From the NCBI GenBank assembly GCA_001599975.1, contig BCIO01000001.1, positions 2,232,001 through 2,296,000 on the forward strand: a stretch of 64,000 nt of DNA, given 5' to 3'. A program made the translations under genes and the position numbers. The notes beneath the pieces were generated by a model, which was not told where the DNA came from, made no database searches, and saw nothing but the letters and a program-made list of their open reading frames with translations. The stretch comes from Cystobasidiopsis lactophilus. Lineage: Eukaryota; Basidiomycota; Agaricostilbomycetes; Agaricostilbales; Chionosphaeraceae. The stretch's first letter is position 1. Every line of letters starts with the position of its first letter. Positions 21,881 to 34,219 of the stretch are shown here, one piece after another.

Positions 21881-24800
21881 ATGGCTGCCACAAATGGCGA
21901 CGCTGGAGCTGCTGCAGAAGACGACTACAGGCCGTCGTCGGCGAGCCCGGCGGTGAGCCGATCTGGCTCCATCCTGCTCAATGGCAATGGGTCCAGGTCT
22001 CGTCAGTCGAGCCTGTCCAAGCCGGCTGCCTTGGCCTACACCCCGAATGTCAGCGTCAACTCTCGCTCGACTGTGCTGGAGCTTGCAGACGGCACGGCAT
22101 ACGAAGGGTTGGGCTTTGGTGCTGAGGGCAAATCTGTTTCTGGCGAATGCGTCTTCCAAACGGGTGCGCCTTTGGCTCTATGAGCCTTGGATCTAGATCG
22201 AACTGTAGCATTCTAAACCAACGCGACAGGCATGGTCGGCTACGCCGAGTCCCTGACCGACCCATCCTACGAAGGACAAATTTTGATCCTCACCTACCCT
22301 CTGGTTGGCAACTACGGCGTGCCTGCGCGAGTCCAACCCAAGTCGCCCACCGACCTTCCGGCCGACTTTGAATCCAGCCGCATCCACGTCGCGGCCTTGG
22401 TGGTCGCTTCGTACTCTGGCGCCGGCGACGACTTTTCGCACCACCTCGCCGCGTCCGAGCTGGGCCAATGGCTCAAGGAGCAAGGCATTCCCGCCATCTG
22501 TGGCATCGACACCCGTGCCCTCACCAAGCGCATCAGAGAAGGCGGTGTTCTGCTGGCCAAGGTGCTCGCGTCAAAGGAGGAGAGCGAGCGAGGGCGCACG
22601 TCGGTCATTGGCAGGACGAAGCCGCGTTCTTGGGCGGCCGACTACATCGATGTGCCGCTACACGACCCGAACGCCGAGAATTTGGTCGCCAAAGTGTCGA
22701 TCAAGCAGCCGCTGCTCTACAAGCCGCTTTCAAAACCGGTGCTGCACCCGTCTGGCCGCCCTCTGCGCATCCTCGCTGTGGATGTCGGCATGAAATACAA
22801 CCAGATTCGCTGCTTCATCAACAGGGGGGTCGAGCTCAAGTGCGTGCCCTGGAACTACGACTTTACCCAATCTTCAGAGGAGCCTTTCGACGGCTTGTTC
22901 ATCTCGAACGGCCCTGGCGACCCAGTCACCGTGCCTCAGACCATCCAAAACATCAAGACGATGATGGCCAAGCGCAAGGTTCCCATCTTTGGCATTTGCC
23001 TCGGCAACCAGCTGCTGGCCCTTGCAGCCGGCGCCAAAACGATCAAGCTCAAGTACGGCAACCGCGGCGCCAACATCCCGTGCACCAACCTCATCAGTGG
23101 ACGCTGCTACGTTACCTCTCAGAACCACGGCTACGCTGCAGAAGCTGCGACTCTGCCTGAGGGCTGGAAGGAGCTCTTCGTCAACGCCAACGACGGCACC
23201 AACGAGGGCATCTACTCTACTCAAGACCCTTACTTCTCGGTTCAGTTCCACCCCGAATCTACGCCAGGCCCGCGGGACACGGAGTTCCTCTTCGATGTCT
23301 TCATCAACAACGCCTTGGATTGCGCTCGTGCTGGCAAGTTGGTGCCTTTCAACATGCCGGGCGGTCTTTTGGCGGACAACATCGCCAAGTACCCCAAGGT
23401 GTCGGTCCGCAAGGTCCTGGTTTTGGGCTCGGGCGGCCTTTCCATCGGTCAAGCGGGCGAGTTCGACTACTCGGGCAGCCAGGCCATCAAGGCCCTCAAG
23501 GAGGAAGGCATCTACACCATCCTGATCAACCCAAACATCGCCACGATCCAAACGTCCTCTGGCCTCGCGGACAAGGTCTACTTCCTCCCTGTCACGCCCG
23601 ACTTTGTCACCAAGATCATCGAGCACGAACGTCCGGATGGCATCTATGTCACCTTTGGTGGCCAGACCGCCTTGAGCGTGGGTATCGCCCTGAAGGACGA
23701 CTTTGCGCGCCTTGGCGTCAGGGTGTTGGGCACCCCAATCCAGACCATCATCACCACAGAGGACCGCGAGCTCTTCGCCCAGGCCATGGAGCAGATTGGC
23801 GAGCACTGCGCCAAGTCGGCATCGGCCACCACTGTCGAAGACTCTGTGAAGGCTGCAAAGAGCATTGGCTACCCTGTTATCGTCCGAGCTGCTTTCGCAC
23901 TGGGCGGACTGGGGTCCGGCTTCGCCAACAACGACTCCGAGCTCATCGAGCTCTGCACCAAGGCTTTCGCCACCAGCCCTCAAGTCTTGATTGAGAAGAG
24001 TATGAAGGGCTGGAAAGAAATCGAGTACGAGGTGGTGCGTGATTGCCGCGACAACTGCATCACGGTTTGCAACATGGAGGTGCGTTGGCCTTTCCTTCCC
24101 CAGATGCCTCTCAGATACTGATGTACGGTTCCAGAACTTTGACCCGCTCGGTATCCACACGGGCGACTCGATTGTGGTGGCGCCGTCGCAGACGCTTTCC
24201 GATGCGGACTACAACATGCTGCGAACGACCGCTGTCAACGTGATTCGACACCTCGGCGTCATTGGCGAATGCAACATCCAATACGCCCTCAACCCCGACT
24301 CGAAGGAATACTGCATCATCGAGGTCAACGCTCGCTTGTCCCGCTCGTCGGCTCTCGCTTCAAAGGCCACCGGATACCCGCTGGCTTTCATCGCCGCCAA
24401 GCTGGGATTAGGTATCCCCTTGAACGAGATCCGCAACTCGGTTACGAAGAGCACGTCGGCCTGCTTTGAGCCGTCGCTCGACTATGTCGTCGTCAAGATG
24501 CCCCGCTGGGATCTGCGCAAGTTCAGCCGCGTGTCCACCCACCTCAACAGCAGTATGAAGTCGGTCGGCGAGGTTATGGCAATTGGCCGAACCTTCGAAG
24601 AGACCATCCAAAAGGCCATCCGCGCCATCGACCCACAATTCTCTGGCTTCGGTGCCAACGACTTCGTCAGCCAGAATGACGAGGAGATCCGCTACGAGCT
24701 ATCAAACCCCAGCGATAAGCGCATCTTTGCCGTTGCCAACGCTCTCCACCAAGGCTACGGCGTTGACGAAGTCTGGAAGCTGACCAAGATCGACAAATGG

Positions 24801-27800
24801 TTCTTGCGGAAGCTCCAGCACATTGTTGATCTTTCCAAGGAGGTCTCGTGAGTTATCGTGCTCTTTGGGAACCGAAAACCTGCAGCTAAGCATGGGGTAT
24901 CAGCTCATTCTACGCGCCCCATCCTCAGCTTCCTACGTCCTTGCTTTACGCATCCAAGCAAATGGGCTTCTCCGATCGACAGATTGCTAAACTGACCGGA
25001 TCCACCGAGCTGGCCGTCCGCAGTCATCGTCAAGACAAGGGCGTTTACCCATTCGTGAAGCAGATCGACACTGTCGCCGCCGAATTCCCTTGCTTCACCA
25101 ACTACCTCTACACAACGTACAATGCCAGCACCAACGACGTCAGCTTCGAGGACCGCGGTATCATGGTCTTGGGCTCGGGCGTCTACCGCATCGGCTCCTC
25201 TGTCGAGTTCGACTGGTGCGCCGTGCGCGCCATCCGCACCCTCCGTCAGCGTGGCTACAAGACCATCATGGTCAACTACAACCCGGAGACCGTGTCAACG
25301 GACTACGACGAAGCTGATCGGCTCTACTTTGAGACCATCACGCTCGAGACCGTCTTGGACATCTACGAGCTCGAGCGGTCAGCCGGTGTCATTATCAGCG
25401 TCGGCGGCCAAACGCCCAACAACATTGCGCTACCGCTCCAGCGCCAGAACGTCAAGATCTTTGGCACCAGTCCCGAGATGATTGACACGGCCGAGAACCG
25501 GTACAAGTTCTCCCGCATGTTGGATCGCATCCACGTCGACCAGCCTCTATGGAAGGAGCTCACCGACTTTGCCGACGCGAAAGCGTTTTGCGCTCAGGTC
25601 GACTACCCCGTCTTGGTCCGCCCATCATATGTTCTGTCTGGCGCTGCGATGAACGTTGTCTACTCGGAGGACGATCTGTCCAACTACCTCACCCAGGCTG
25701 CCCAGGTCTCTCGCGAGCACCCAGTGGTCATCACCAAGTACATCGAAGAGGCGAAAGAGATCGAGATGGACGCCGTGGCTTCCTCCGGCAAGCTCGTCAT
25801 GCACTACATCTCGGAACACGTCGAGAATGCCGGCGTGCACTCGGGCGACGCCACATTGATCCAGCCGCCCCAAGACCTGGACCCAGAAACCATCGCTCGC
25901 ATCGAAGTGGCCACCAAAAAGATCGCCAACGCCCTCAATGTCACCGGCCCGCTCAACATCCAGTTCATGGCCAAGAACAACGAGATCAAGGTCATCGAAT
26001 GCAACCTGCGCGCAGCTCGTTCTTTCCCTTTTGTCTCCAAAGTCACGGGCGTGGATGCCATCGAGTTGGCCACCGACGTGATGCTCGGCCTGCCCGTCGT
26101 CCCATACCCGCCTGTGTCGATGCCGGCAGACTATGTCGGCGTCAAAGTCCCACAGTTCTCCTTCTCCCGCCTCGCCGGCGCAGATCCCATCCTGGGTGTC
26201 GAAATGGCGTCCACCGGCGAAGTGGCGTGCTTTGGCAAAAACCGCCACGAGGCCTACTTGAAGGGCCTGCTCGCTTCCGGCTTCAAGATTCCCAAGAAGA
26301 ACATCCTCATCAGCATTGGCAGCTACAAGGAGAAGATGGAGATGCTGCCCAGCATCCGCAAGCTCGTCAACCTCGGGTTCGAGATCTTTGCCACTGCTGG
26401 CACTTCGGACTTTATGCAGGAGCACGGTGTGCCGGTGAAGTACTGTGAGTGGCGAAAGCGCTTCATGCCGGTGCGTCTAACTGACAATCGCACTCTGTTT
26501 AGTGGAAGCGCTTGCAGAAGAGGACACTGGCACGCAAAAGTCCGAGTACTCCCTCAACCAACATTTAGCCAACAACATGATCGACCTTTACATCAACCTG
26601 CCCTCAAAGAATCGCTTCCGTCGACCGGCTGGCTACATGAGCAAGGGCTACCGCTCTCGCCGGCTGGCGGTGGACTTCGCCGTCCCGCTGCTCACCAACG
26701 TCAAATGCGCCAAACTGCTGATCGAAGCGTTGGCGCAACGCCCCACCTTTGAGCTGCTGGCCATCGATTCCAAGTCAGACCACACCGCCCTCACGCTTCC
26801 AGGACTGGTCGCCTTGGGCGTCAGCACTCCTGAGTTGCTGAGCAACTCGGCCGAGCCTGCCATCGTTTCGGTCAGCAAGCAGGCATTGGCAGGAGGGTTC
26901 ACCACGCTGCAAGTGCTGCCCGTCGGAGCTCAAGGTCGCCTCGACGACGGCAACGCTTTGCAGATTGCGAAGCTCCACAGCGGTGGGGCCTTGTGCGACT
27001 ACTTCCATTCCATCGCCGGCACCACGTCCAATACGACATCAGTCATCGATGAATCTTGCCCGCTCTTCTTGCCGTTGTCACCTGCAACACAGCGAGCTGG
27101 CGAGACCCCGACTGCCTTGGCGCCGCATTTCGAGAGCTGGCCTGCCAGCCACAAGATCTACTCGGACGCCTCGGGCACCGAGCTGGCATCTGTCCTCTTG
27201 ATGGCTAACCTGTACAACCGCCCAGTTCACATCTCCAACGTCTCTTCGAAGGCAGATCTTGAACTCATCAAGCTGGCCAAGTCCCGAGGGGTCCACCTAA
27301 CCTGCGATGTTGCCGTCAGTCTGCTGTTCGGCAACCCAGTGGCGTCCACCTCGAAGGCACCCTCAACCGATTCCCTCTTACCTTACCTTAGCATCATCGA
27401 CGCCTTCTCGATTGGATCTGCTGCCAGCGCAACGACCAACCCCTTCAAAACAGCGCTTGATCTGCTTTTGCAAGCTGTTCAGCAGGGCCAACTCACGTCA
27501 GACGAGCTTATCCAAAAGATGTCGACCAACCCTCGGACCATTTTCAACTTACCAGCTTGTGAAGAGGAGACTTACATCGAGATCGACGTCCCCGCCACTG
27601 GAGCCAGCTCCCTCGGTCCTGTGCACCGCGTCGTCCTGCGAGGGAAAACGGCATATTTGGATGGCTCGGTGCTAGCCGAAGCAGCCGACGGCCAAGACGT
27701 TGGCGAATCCTTCTCCGTGGTGTCGCCCGTCATTCCTCAGCACCAGCGCCGCAAGTCTGCCCGCTTCTCCGTCTCTGCGCCAGCTCGCCCTCTTCCTACC

Positions 27801-29027
27801 ACATCGCCTTCGCTGATTGCAGTCCGGTCACCGACCTTGCCACCGACCATTGGCGTCGCGAGAGAGTCCATGCAGCCTCTGCGTCTAGACCAGGAGCAGT
27901 CGCTCAGTGGAATGCCGCTGTCCACCTTCCCCATCGAGTCGGCATTCAACCGCCGGCATATCCTCAGCGTCAAGCAATTCACCAGGAACGACCTCCACGC
28001 TTTGTTCAGCATTGCGCACGAGATGCGGATCCAAGTCGAGCGCAACTCTGCCATTGATATCCTCCGTGGCAAAGTTCTTTGCACCCTCTTTTTCGAACCC
28101 AGCACCAGAACAAGCACTTCGTTCGAAGCTGCCATGTTGCGCCTGGGTGGAACCGTGGCGGCTGTCCCGGTGGACCGGTCTTCGGTCGTCAAGGGCGAGA
28201 CCTTGGAGGACACCATCCGCACCATTGGCTGTTACGGCGATGCCATCGTGTTGCGGCACCCAGAAGCTGGAGCAGTGGCGAGGGGTGCCAAGGTGTCCAA
28301 CTTGCCGGTCATCAACGCAGGTGACGGCACTGGCGAGCATCCGACTCAGGTGAGTACTTTTTCGCAGTCTCTGCCGGCTTCACCGCTGAACGCGCAAACA
28401 GGCAATGCTGGACGTGTACACGATCCGAGAAGAGTTGGGCACTGTCAACGGCCTCACCATTACGAGTGAGTAGTGGTTAACATGCCAGCTGACGAATGCA
28501 CGCTCAACAAGTTGTTCTCAGTGGTCGGCGACTTGAAGAATGGCCGCACGGTGCACTCTTTGGTCCGCCTCCTGTCGCTGTATCAGGTCAACCTCATCTT
28601 CATTTCGCCACCTTCGTTGGGCATGCCCGAGGCCGTCAAACAAGACGCACGCCGTGCTGGCATCCCCTTCACCGAATCGGCAGACCTTGAATCAGTCATT
28701 GCCAGGACGGATGTGCTCTACGTCACTCGTGTCCAGCAAGAGCGATTCGCCTCTTTGGCCGAGTACGAAGCCACCAAGGACGCCTACATCGTCAACAACA
28801 ACCTGCTGGCAAAGGCCAAATCGCACATGGCCATCCTCCATCCCCTCCCTAGAAACCGCGAGATCGATCCCGAAGTCGATTATGACGGACGAGCAGCGTA
28901 CTTCAGACAGGTCAGTATTTTCTCAGCCTCTTGACCAACCGATCTCCGCTCACGCTTTGTGTGCTCCGATCAGATGAAGATGGGCTTGTTCTTGCGCATG
29001 GCTTTGTTGTCCCAGGTCATGGCGTAG
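21881..29027 (+). CDS. URA2: Ura2: glutamine-dependent carbamoyl-phosphate synthetase / aspartate transcarbamylase
   Basis: This catalyses the first two steps of pyrimidine synthesis, glutamine to carbamoyl phosphate to carbamoyl aspartate. Eight exons (21881-22163, 22230-24079, 24135-24847, 24904-26444, 26503-28349, 28402-28465, 28522-28910, 28974-29027) give 2,246 residues, close to yeast Ura2. Order: Ser-rich N terminus; glutamine amidotransferase with nucleophile loop [10 protein letters not shown] (near residue 350) and [11 protein letters not shown]; two CPSase halves ([20 protein letters not shown] in the first, [20 protein letters not shown] in the second); a dihydroorotase-like domain; a Ser/Pro linker; and the transcarbamylase with [20 protein letters not shown] near residue 2000. 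The dihydroorotase-like region lacks the H-x-H metal motif and is expected to be inactive, as in other fungi, so a separate URA4 is needed. Feedback inhibition by UTP is expected from the family. Confidence 0.97.
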
Positions 29028-29205
29028 ATGGGCCTCCTTCTCCAAAAGTGGCGTTCAACCCTAAAGAAATCGGGTCTCCTCTTAATGTATAGTTCTAACA
29101 TCATTTTTTCAACCGATTGGGGTTCCGTAGAGTCATCACATCACCGCACCATTCTGTTCTCTGCCCTCTTTCTTTATGCAATAGTATCAACCACGCAAAA
29201 GCGCG

Positions 29206-30182
29206 TTAATTAGCATCTATCTTTTCGTAGACCCGTAAAAATATCCGTGCGTTCTCCAGCGGGATAGGATACAACTCTTGCGATTTCGGAGGGATCCGAA
29301 ACCAGAGCCTGGTCCCGAGTGAGCGTGCGTTGGTGGCGAAAGAAAGCTTGCAGCTCACGAATCGTCAGTCTTGACGCATTTCCACTCTTTTGACTTGCCG
29401 ATGATGATGTGCTCTAGCAAGACTCCTAAGCGGTAGGTTGTCCCATTGATGTCGAGCGTGCTGAGCGCTGCCGACTCGACGATAACAAGATGGTCGCCAG
29501 TGGCTGCTGTGGAAGAAAGCTGGCCCAGCAGTGCCACAGTCGCACTTCGCGATTGCAGAAACATTTCGTGGATCGTGTAGAAGATGGTGAAGCACTTAGG
29601 CGTTGCTGTTGGGGAGAGGAAAGGGTTCAGGAAGGCGGGGTCAAGACAGTCGCCCAGGTGAAAGGTGACCGCCAAACTCGCCCCATCCATCCCACAGTCC
29701 CCTTTGGAAGATTTTGAGACCCAGCCAATGAAATCGTCAACCGATTGGCCCCAGTCGGCCGCATCGAGGAGACGAATGTTCGCGCTTTTCGAGACGAGAC
29801 CGGGGTCGTTCGCTAGGGATGCCAGCGCGAGCAGCTCTGACACAGCACCAGCGCCTATGCAAACAAAGTCGGTCTTCGCATTCAAGTCGACAGAGGCCGG
29901 AAGTTGAGAGAGGAAGAGCCAGCGATATAGCAATGCGCGAGACGGCGCAAATCTATCCAAGACCCTCTTCAGACCAGCAACCAGACATTCACAGGAATCT
30001 GTGTACCTTGCAATGTAGGCCCGCTGGTTCTCCGCAGACCCGAAAGCTTCGGCGTACTCTCGTTTGAAGAGAGCTCCTTTGACGGTTTGCAGATCCGAAG
30101 CGAACGCTGCGCTCTGGAGGGTGTCTGCACAGGCCAGACGCAGCAGAGCTATCAACCGCCTATCTGCTTGGGTGAGCGACAT
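29206..30182 (-). CDS. BMT6: 25S rRNA uridine-N3-methyltransferase, Bmt6 family
   Basis: Bmt6 is a nucleolar SAM-dependent enzyme that makes m3U in the large-subunit rRNA. Two exons, 29359-30182 and 29206-29308, give 308 residues. The N-terminal FKREYAEAF and RALLYRWLFLSQL blocks, the SAM-site strand FVCIGAGAVSELLALA with the following IRLLDAADW, and the C-terminal block LWFRIPPKSQELYPIPLENA then RIFLRVYEK are the usual landmarks. The C-terminal block is recovered only by removing a 50-base intron whose donor sits at residue 274. The stop codon lies 179 bases from that of URA2 (convergent pair). The gene is divergent from SHO1, 273 bases between start codons. Confidence 0.88.
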
Positions 30183-30455
30183 GGATGGGACGCGGTCGGT
30201 GCGGACAACAAGCCGTCATGCACGCGCAAAGGGCGGGCAGACTTCTGTTCGCATTATTGGGCTTCTGGCAGGCTTAGCAGGCAATTTGGTGCCAGGGCAA
30301 ATGGACAAGTTGTTTCTACAGTTCACAAACAACGCTAGCAAGCACACATGGCCAAGAGCCCACGAGTCAGAGGCGGCAGTTTCACCAGCAGCATCGCCAC
30401 CGTGCCCAGTAAACTTGTCCGCTTCCCATCTCGACGTCCCTCCATCCTCTCCACC

Positions 30456-31801
30456 ATGGCGCCCGGCAATCACAGGACAGATTGGTTGGCTCCCAGCCGG
30501 AATTTGGTCCTCTTCGGCGTGCTCGTCTTGTGAGGACAACCTCTGCCTTTGCTGCTCCGGCGCCGAACGCCCTACTCATACCGTTTTCTACTTCACAGCG
30601 AGTTCATTAGCTTCTGGATTGGTGAGTTGCAGCCCTTTGAGCGTGTCGGTTCCGCAGGATCGGTCTTTATGCTGTTCCCGTTTGCAGCTTTCATCGCTGG
30701 CATCATCGTCGAAGCCAAGACTGAGGGGACAGGGTCGGCCGTTGGAGTGCTCTGGTTCGCTGTGTACGTTCCGAGCGAGTGCCCTGGCCGGGCGGCTTCG
30801 CAGTCGTCAAGGAGTCCGAGCTCACCACTTCCGTAAATCAGATTCCTGCAGCTCGTGCTGCTCGCCGGCACCTACTACACCCTGTCCAGTGGCACGCTCG
30901 CGACCAACAGGATATCCTTGGCCGCCTTTACCGCGGTCAACCTAGTGTTCTCGGTCGAGGGCGTTAACGCTGGGATTTATGGCGGGCTCCCGAACAAGTC
31001 GGCCTCGACGGCTTTGGGCGTTGGCTGGCTCTTTCTGTCCTTCGTCAACGTGCGTTGATCTCTATGAGAATGCTTCAAAGGGTCAGGCTGACGGAAAGCT
31101 TGGTGTTGGTGGTGATCAGATTTTTTGGCTATTCATTTTCACCGCGGACGAAGACAATGCTGTCTTCCAAGGCATCCTGTACTTTGGCGGCTCGCAAACG
31201 TTCATGACAGTGCGCCCTCGCAGCGGCAACCACGCCCGGCGGTCGTCCAGCGCGCAGCACATGAACGGCCAGGCCGGCGGCATCTCCAGCGCCAACTACC
31301 AAGGTACCTCGGCCCTCAATGGCTTCCACAGTAGCAAAGAAAGGGGCAGCGTTGGATCGTTCACCAGCGGGGGAGCTGGCAGCTTGCACGCGGCAGAGCC
31401 GTTCAGGGGAGCGGACAACGACTCGGCTCGTCGACTGAACCAGTTCAACAGCAACAACGGCGCGCCGCACGCCACCGAACCGCTGATGGGCTCCGTCGCA
31501 GAAGAGAGCCCGAGTCATGGAAGCGCCGCGGCTGGCCCCGGAGGAGATGGCCCGCTGTTTAAGGCGAAGGCGCTCTATGCTTGTGCGTTGTCCTAATTTC
31601 GGTTGTTATCAGCGGTATCTCACACAATTTACGTTCTTGTTCTATGCAGACACCGCAAATCCAGAAGACCCTTCAGAAATTTCGTTCGGCAAGGGCGAGA
31701 TTTTGGAGATCTTTGACAAGACCGGGAAGTGGTGGCGGGCACGGAACAAGGAAGGGACCATTGGCATTGTGCCGTCCAACTACTGCAGAGAGCTGGAGTA
31801 G
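30456..31801 (+). CDS. SHO1: Sho1-type osmosensor with SH3 domain
   Basis: Sho1 is a plasma-membrane sensor/adaptor of the HOG pathway that recruits the MAPKK Pbs2 through its SH3 domain. Six exons (30456-30529, 30599-30621, 30688-30763, 30842-31049, 31120-31582, 31650-31801) give 331 residues. The N-terminal half has four hydrophobic segments: NLVLFGVLVFEFISFWI, the AGIIVEA..GVLWFAV helix, the LVLLAGTYYTL/FTAVNLVF region, and IFWLFIFTAD. A long Ser/Gly/Asn/His-rich cytoplasmic linker follows. The SH3 domain is at the very end: ALYAYTANPEDPSEISFGKG, WWRARN and GIVPSNYCREL. Topology and length match known fungal Sho1. Confidence 0.95.
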
Positions 31802-32342
31802 CCAGTCGGTGAGCCCTTCTCATATGCGCTGCTCAAATTCCTGTGCTGACTGTTGATCGCGCAATGACCTCGCAACTAGCGTCCTTTTCATCGGCTCCCT
31901 AACACACTCCAATTTCCTTGGCCGTCATCTTTGTCGCTCATCGGTGTTTTTTGAAGATTCCCACTGCTGCCCACCACAAAATACCCCCTTTCTTTCACTC
32001 CAAGCCGTGCACGTTACTCCTCTTTTTGACCTTGCCTCCGACACTTTGCGGCCAGCAAGAGCTTGACCAACCTCCTATGGATTTTTCCTCCCTCCTAGCT
32101 TCTCCTTCTTCTTTCACAATGCGCCACCCCCCTCCTCTCTGTTGTCCCCTTGTACATTTAACCGGGCTCCTTGTGCCGCACAACACCCTCATACCCTTTA
32201 TGTCACACTCTTCTTTGCAATACCTCCCTTGCAGACTGGCTCTGGCAAAACTCTGGTACCCCTTTGACCGGCCTGCTGTCTGTGCGATCCCACCGACGGG
32301 GAGGTGTCTGATTGGCCTTTGCAGCGTGACGCAACTTTGGTA
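31802..32342. other. Intergenic region between convergent SHO1 and HD-domain genes
   Basis: About 540 bases, pyrimidine-rich on the plus strand around 31960-32160. It presumably carries both 3' UTRs. I see no gene or repeat. Confidence 0.4.
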
Positions 32343-33163
32343 TCAGGACACTTCAGATTGCAGCCTGCCGAGTTTGCGAAAGCAATCAGGGAGGCTTGGT
32401 TGCGCGTCAGCCAAGGCCACATACTGCTTCAAAAACGCTTCCATGAATTGGTGGCGTTCAAGGCCAAGTTTTCGCCCGGGTTCGGTGCGAAGCATCCCTT
32501 GAAGCTTCAAGAGCTTATCGTGATAGTGCTCAATGGAACACTGTGGATCCAAATCTCCTTCGGCTGAGAGGCAGTACAGTGGCCGATTGATGCGGGCTGA
32601 GTAGGCCGAGCAACGCATGATACCAACAGCGCCCATGGCATCAAGCTTGTCCGCGTCTTGGACACTGCACTCAGAAAGTCAGGACGGAACACAGCCACCA
32701 ACCAGTAGCAGAATCACCAGTGCAGCTCGACACACGATTCGTGCCACGCCGTCTGCTCGTTTGCTTTAATTCTCTTCACCTCTTTGCTGTAAGACACATT
32801 GGCGATGATGTTCATCACCAGCTCTTTCTGTTTGGCGCTGATCACGTCCGTGTGCGACGCGAAGAAGCTTTCGAGTGAGGCGGCAGCGGTGGGCGACCGA
32901 ACCTTCGCATCGAGCAAGTCGTGGAACAGAGCCGCAAACTCGAGCGAGATCAAATCTGGTTTGGTCTGTGTGCGCGAAATCTCCTTGGCAATCTCCAAGG
33001 CCAACCGGCGAACGCGTGCGACATGCAGAAAGTCGTGCGAGCAGTCGGTGAGGGGCATCCTTCGTTCGGTCCTCTGTCAATGGCGACTTTGGCGATCGAA
33101 TTGGCGTGCTCACTCGCGTCGGACCAGGTCCTCTGCATCTTCCACTGCCAGCGCCAACGACAT
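32343..33163 (-). CDS. HD-domain phosphohydrolase-like protein
   Basis: Three exons (33114-33163, 32718-33059, 32343-32664) join to 237 residues, a usual length for the family. Metal-binding HD residues are visible: SHDFLHVARVRRLALEIA holds the first His-Asp region, FHDLLDAK the HD pair, and QDADKLDAMGAVGI the final Asp. These match the stand-alone HD proteins of the bacterial YedJ and fungal uncharacterised type, predicted metal-dependent phosphohydrolases acting on nucleotides or similar phosphate esters. The start MSLALAVEDAEDLVRREMP is recovered through a 54-base intron. Substrate unknown. The gene is convergent with SHO1. Confidence 0.85.
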
Positions 33164-34219
33164 GATGCGAACTCGGGGTCGTCGACTTGGTCAAACCTGT
33201 TTCCAGTCCCCTGCAGCGACAACTCTCGGACTTTGCCTCTTTCTCTTCAGTCCAGTCTGCTTCCGAGCTGCAGCAGTCAATGTGCCGTAGGCTCTGACAA
33301 GCACTGCAACAAGTGGCAGCGAGGTGGCAACAGCTTCTGAAGGCTTCAACTTCCTCGAATCGTCTTCACAAGATTCCTGTTCTCGTCTGTCTAGGCCCAA
33401 GTCTGAGCCCTCACAATGCTCAAGCGGTATGCTCGCTAAGCAAGCGTGCATATATTGATGCATTAGCGGCGACGCGTCTGGCCAGAGGCAAATTCCAAGA
33501 AAAGACCTGGTGGATCACCACGCCTCATGCGTCCGCCGTCTATGGCCACCTCGACTACTGTCTGGCCGGCTGGCCAAACGAATCTGCCCTCACGTCATCT
33601 GGGAGACGCGCGCGGTAATTCTCATGTGGCAGGGCCTCGTCCCTGTGTTGGCCGCTTTTTCGGCAGCGCTGAAGTTGCGCCAAGGTCAGTATCGGCTCGA
33701 AACTTTCGCGGCCAGCATACATAATCCCTGGACTCTGGCAGATCACATTAAGAGTGCCTGCCCAGTCCACCCCGCGTTTTCACCAGCCATAATCGTTCGT
33801 CTGAAGTCATTTTGTGGGCTCTTCGACGCTATTTCGGTTCGGCAGCGCGCTTTTTTTGCGCCCAGCAGTTGTAATCGGTAATCACACCTCGTGGTCGAAG
33901 AGGCTAACCGACTCGAGGCAAGGGCAGAGTGCAGTGGTGCGGCAGGTTCGGAGCGGGTCCGAAGGGCGAACACATGTCATACAACGTTAAGGTTCGCGAG
34001 ATCTGCGATGTCTCAGGACCAATCGTTAACTGGGTAGGCAAAAAGTTGCCGTCCACTCCACTACAGGACTTCAAAAGTTGGGTGAGCCAGCTACCAACCT
34101 CCAACCACAGCTCACAACTTTGCGGTGCACAGACGCAGAAGGTTACACCAGCCTTCTCTTCTTTCAATCGTCACGGGCTGCCTCCAAGGCAAAACTCTTT
34201 TTCTCTTGCTCGACCAGCA
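33164..34219. other. Long divergent upstream region, HD-domain gene and velvet gene
   Basis: About 1.06 kb. The frame of the velvet gene's first exon stays open upstream to about 33929, with an in-frame ATG at 33974 in a stretch reading MSYNVKVREICDVSG. An N-terminal extension is therefore possible. The 123-codon open frame at 33510-33881 looks like chance. A long upstream region suits a regulated developmental gene. Confidence 0.4.

Noticed and set aside
33510-33881. 123-codon open frame upstream of the velvet gene
   Set aside because: No recognisable domain, and composition fits translated noncoding DNA.
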